Assembly (NCBI RefSeq): GCF_030052815.1
Contig: NC_079496.1
Location: forward strand, 7,633,278 to 7,697,277
Length of the DNA: 64,000 bases
DNA from: Hevea brasiliensis
Taxonomy: Eukaryota > Streptophyta > Magnoliopsida > Malpighiales > Euphorbiaceae
Reading direction: 5' to 3'
Numbering within the stretch: the first letter of the stretch is position 1; every line of letters starts with the position of its first letter. This document shows positions 61,646 through 64,000 of this stretch, piece by piece. Both the position numbers and the translations under genes were made by a program. Under the pieces are notes generated by a model. It was not told the DNA's origin. It saw only the letters and a list, made by a program, of their open reading frames with translations, and ran no database searches.

Positions 61646-64000
61646 ATGTCAGCTCCATCCGTTCGGCGGCTGAAGGATCGCAACGGCGCCGGAGCCAAAA
61701 CTGCCGCCGTCCAAAAACCCACGAAAACCCTAACCCCTATTTCAACTTCGCAACCAAACCCAAGTTCCTCCCTCAAAAAATCACTTTCCGGCAAAGAGAA
61801 CCCCAGGCTCAATTCTAGGGCCCAGAAGCCCACGATCCGGCCAGTGCCGCGTGTCGACAAGGCTTCAGCCGCTGTTGTGTCGGGGAGTGACGGCAGTGAA
61901 GCGCGCGTCCGGTGGTCTACATCATCGGTGCCGAGAGGCAGGAGTTCAAGCCCATCTGAGTTCATTAGGGTTTTTAGAGATTCTAGGGTTTCTAAGGGAG
62001 AGGGCGATAGTCGTGTGGTGTCGAGTGCAGGGAAAAAGACTGGGACTAGAGGTTACAGAGATGGTAAAGAAAATAGTGGATTTGGTGTGGAATTAGGGAA
62101 AAGGGGCGGATTTTGTGAACGAAATGATGTAAAAGCAGAGGAAAAACAGAAGAATTCAAGTGGGTATAGGGTTTTGAATGGCAATTATAACAAAAGAGTT
62201 AATATAAGCTCGAGCTTGATAAAGTCAAGGGAGGTTGATGACGTTGCTGGTTCAAATTTAGACTCCAAGGTCCCAAAAGGTGTTAAAATAGGTCAGGTAT
62301 GCGCAGACAATTCTGGGCCTGATAAATTTGATTGTCAAGAAGAGCCGAGTGAGACAACTGGTAGCAAAGCTAAAGTTTTGGAGAATTTGAAGGAGAAGGG
62401 CTTGATTGAAGAGAGTACTAGTAGCAAGCCTGGTCTTAAATATCCAAGCAAGCTTCATGAGAAGCTTGCGTTTCTGGAAGGGAAAGTGAAGAGAATTGCA
62501 TCGGACATTAAGAGGACAAAGGAGATGTTGGATATGAATAACCCAGATGCATCCAAAGTGATCCTTTCAGATATTCAGAACAAGATTTCAGGGATTGAGA
62601 AGGCAATTGGACATGTCGGAGGTGATTCATCCAAAATTGGTGGAAACGAAGGTGGAGAGAATGAGGTCTTTGGGAAGAGTAAAAGTGAGAAAGAGGATCA
62701 GGTGAAGGGTTCAGTTAAGGGCCTGAACAAAGAGGAGCTTGAAGCAAGACTCCTTCCTCATCACAAGTTGCTTAGAAGTAGAACATTATTGAATGAATCA
62801 TCAGGAAGTTCCCAGAGTTGCAATGAATCTAATGTCATTGACTCAATTTGTGAGTCAAAGGTCAAAGAGAAATTGTTGAGCCCTATTGAAGAAAATTCTA
62901 TAGCGCTAGAGTTTTTGGCTTCACTTCATAAGGAGGACGCAAAGGTAACTCTGAGGGATACAAAGACAGGCTTTGAATCTTGTGAAGTTAAAGAAACTGG
63001 TGGTGCTGCAGCTTCAGGAAAACAAGATTCTTTAAACACTTTCCATGGTAAATGTAGTGAGGAGCTTGATCTTACAACTGATGAGACATTTGATGAGTTT
63101 GATGACCAGGAAAATAGACAAGCAGTTGTAATTGGTGAGGAGACTGAAGATACTGGTGTTTATCAAGTTAACCAAATGGGCCCCAAAAGTTCAACAGGAG
63201 GATGGTTTGTGTCAGAGGGAGAGTCTGTTCTTCTTGCTCATGATGATGGGTCCTGCTCCTTTTATGATATTGCTAATTGCGAGGTTTGTGTCATTGCTAA
63301 TTAGTTCTGCTTATGGTTAATTCCTGTTTTATTTTGTGTTTTGGTCATCGGCGTCAAACGGGTCATAGTTCTGTTCTGTTTATTCCTGTTTTGTTTTTTG
63401 TTTATGTGTCATCAGCTATATGGTATTTGTTTGGTATGCTTTTTGTTCAGTTTTTTAAATTTGATTGAATGGCTCTAAATTGATGCATATTAATTGAATA
63501 AATTGTGCAGTGAAGAATAAATAGAGTTGCTTCTAATTATATATTCAGTTTGTTGAATTTTTTTTTATGGCATTTTTTGCTTAATCAAAATTTTTTATTG
63601 TGAATAAGGTAGCATGATCATACTCCAAAACATCACGAGCAGATTGATGCGTACAATGATTTAGTTAAATTAATGGCATTATTTAAGATTTTTTTTTTTC
63701 ATTCTACTAATGACCCATAATCTATCTCAGGAAAAGGCTGTATACAAGCCTCCAGAGGGAGTCTCACCTAACATATGGAGAGATTGTTGGATAATCCGTG
63801 CACCTAGTGCTGATGGATGCTCAGGGAGATATGTTGTGGCAGCATCTGCTGGGAATGCTCTTGATTCGGGATTTTGTTCATGGGATTTCTATACCAAAGA
63901 TGTGCGAGCTTTTCACATGGAGGATGTTGAAACAACCACTTCAAGAACAATACTAGGTCCCATTACCAGTAATACTACATATAGAAGAAATGCTTTGTCT
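61646..64000 (+). CDS. Transducin/WD40 repeat-family protein, 5' part only
   Basis: Exon 1 61646-63283 (546 codons), intron 63284-63730, exon 2 from 63731 to the window edge, still open. The N-terminus (MSAPSVRRLKDRNGAGAKTA) begins a long basic, Ser/Lys-rich disordered region. A short coiled coil follows at about residues 270-325 (KLHEKLAFLEGKVKRIASDI). The conserved motif ARLLPHHKLLRSRTLL comes near 370, and from about 516 (GGWFVSEGESVLLAHDDGSC) the globular part starts. Exon 2 continues KPPEGVSPNIWRDCWIIRAP then GRYVVAASAGNALDSGFCSW, typical of a WD40 propeller blade. I recall this architecture in Arabidopsis At4g14310, a WD40-like protein of unclear function. The WD40 repeats themselves lie mostly beyond the window. 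Confidence 0.8.

Noticed and set aside
61636..61965. 109-codon minus-strand frame at the start of the WD40-family gene
   Set aside because: It is a shadow of the plus-strand exon; the GC-rich 5' end of that exon keeps other frames open.
1..64000. tRNA, rRNA or snoRNA genes
   Set aside because: No tRNA-like A/B boxes with a cloverleaf or rRNA-like blocks were noticed by eye. A covariance-model scan (tRNAscan-SE, Infernal) would be decisive.

Overview
The window is nuclear DNA of a flowering plant, almost certainly a eudicot. It holds spliced genes with GT-AG introns, long AT-rich spacers full of (TA)n and poly(A) tracts, and decayed transposons. The repeat style and protein sequences feel like a woody Malpighiales species (Euphorbiaceae such as Manihot or Hevea), but that is a guess. 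There are no bacterial operons, CRISPR arrays or recognisable tRNA/rRNA genes.

Layout. 1-5.5 kb is repeat-rich spacer with a large imperfect inverted repeat (247-1419) and a third, degenerate copy of its arm. 5578-16035 (+) is a 13-exon COP1-interacting protein 7-like gene with a MITE in one intron. 17008-18369 (-) is a five-exon PP2C-like gene that has lost its metal-binding residues. 18.4-22.3 kb is AT-rich spacer. 22362-23768 (-) encodes ribosomal protein eL14, with site II and telo-box elements upstream. 24.7-26.5 kb (+) is a broken cysteine-rich receptor-like kinase whose catalytic core is missing. 26.9-31.1 kb is an LTR-retrotransposon-like block with a 35-bp tandem repeat, followed by the tail of a LINE (31.1-31.75 kb). 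34392-35436 (+) is a dCTP pyrophosphatase-like gene. 35.4-41 kb is spacer with a MITE and a possible TRIM/LTR scrap. 41419-43475 (+) is a glycolipid transfer protein gene. 45367-46343 (+) is a RIC-type CRIB (ROP effector) gene. 47631-49940 (-) encodes a divergent protein of five tandem ubiquitin-like domains. 51030-54829 (-) is kinesin KIN-10A (PAKRP2). 56.1-57.2 kb (-) is a decayed fibrillin-6 (FBN6) copy. 58.4-61.6 kb is AT-rich spacer. 61646-64000 (+) is the start of a WD40-family gene that runs off the window.

The genes are independent transcription units, not a pathway cluster. The closest thing to shared biology is the order KIN-10A ... WD40 protein, which resembles the neighbouring Arabidopsis loci At4g14330 and At4g14310 as I recall them and may be conserved microsynteny. 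All exon boundaries were derived by hand from splice consensus, reading frame and family similarity. In every multi-exon gene the phases close without a frameshift, which supports the models. I found no clearly new multi-gene system. The most unusual items are the pseudophosphatase, the penta-ubiquitin-like protein, the long fold-back repeat and the perfect 45-bp coding duplication in KIN-10A.
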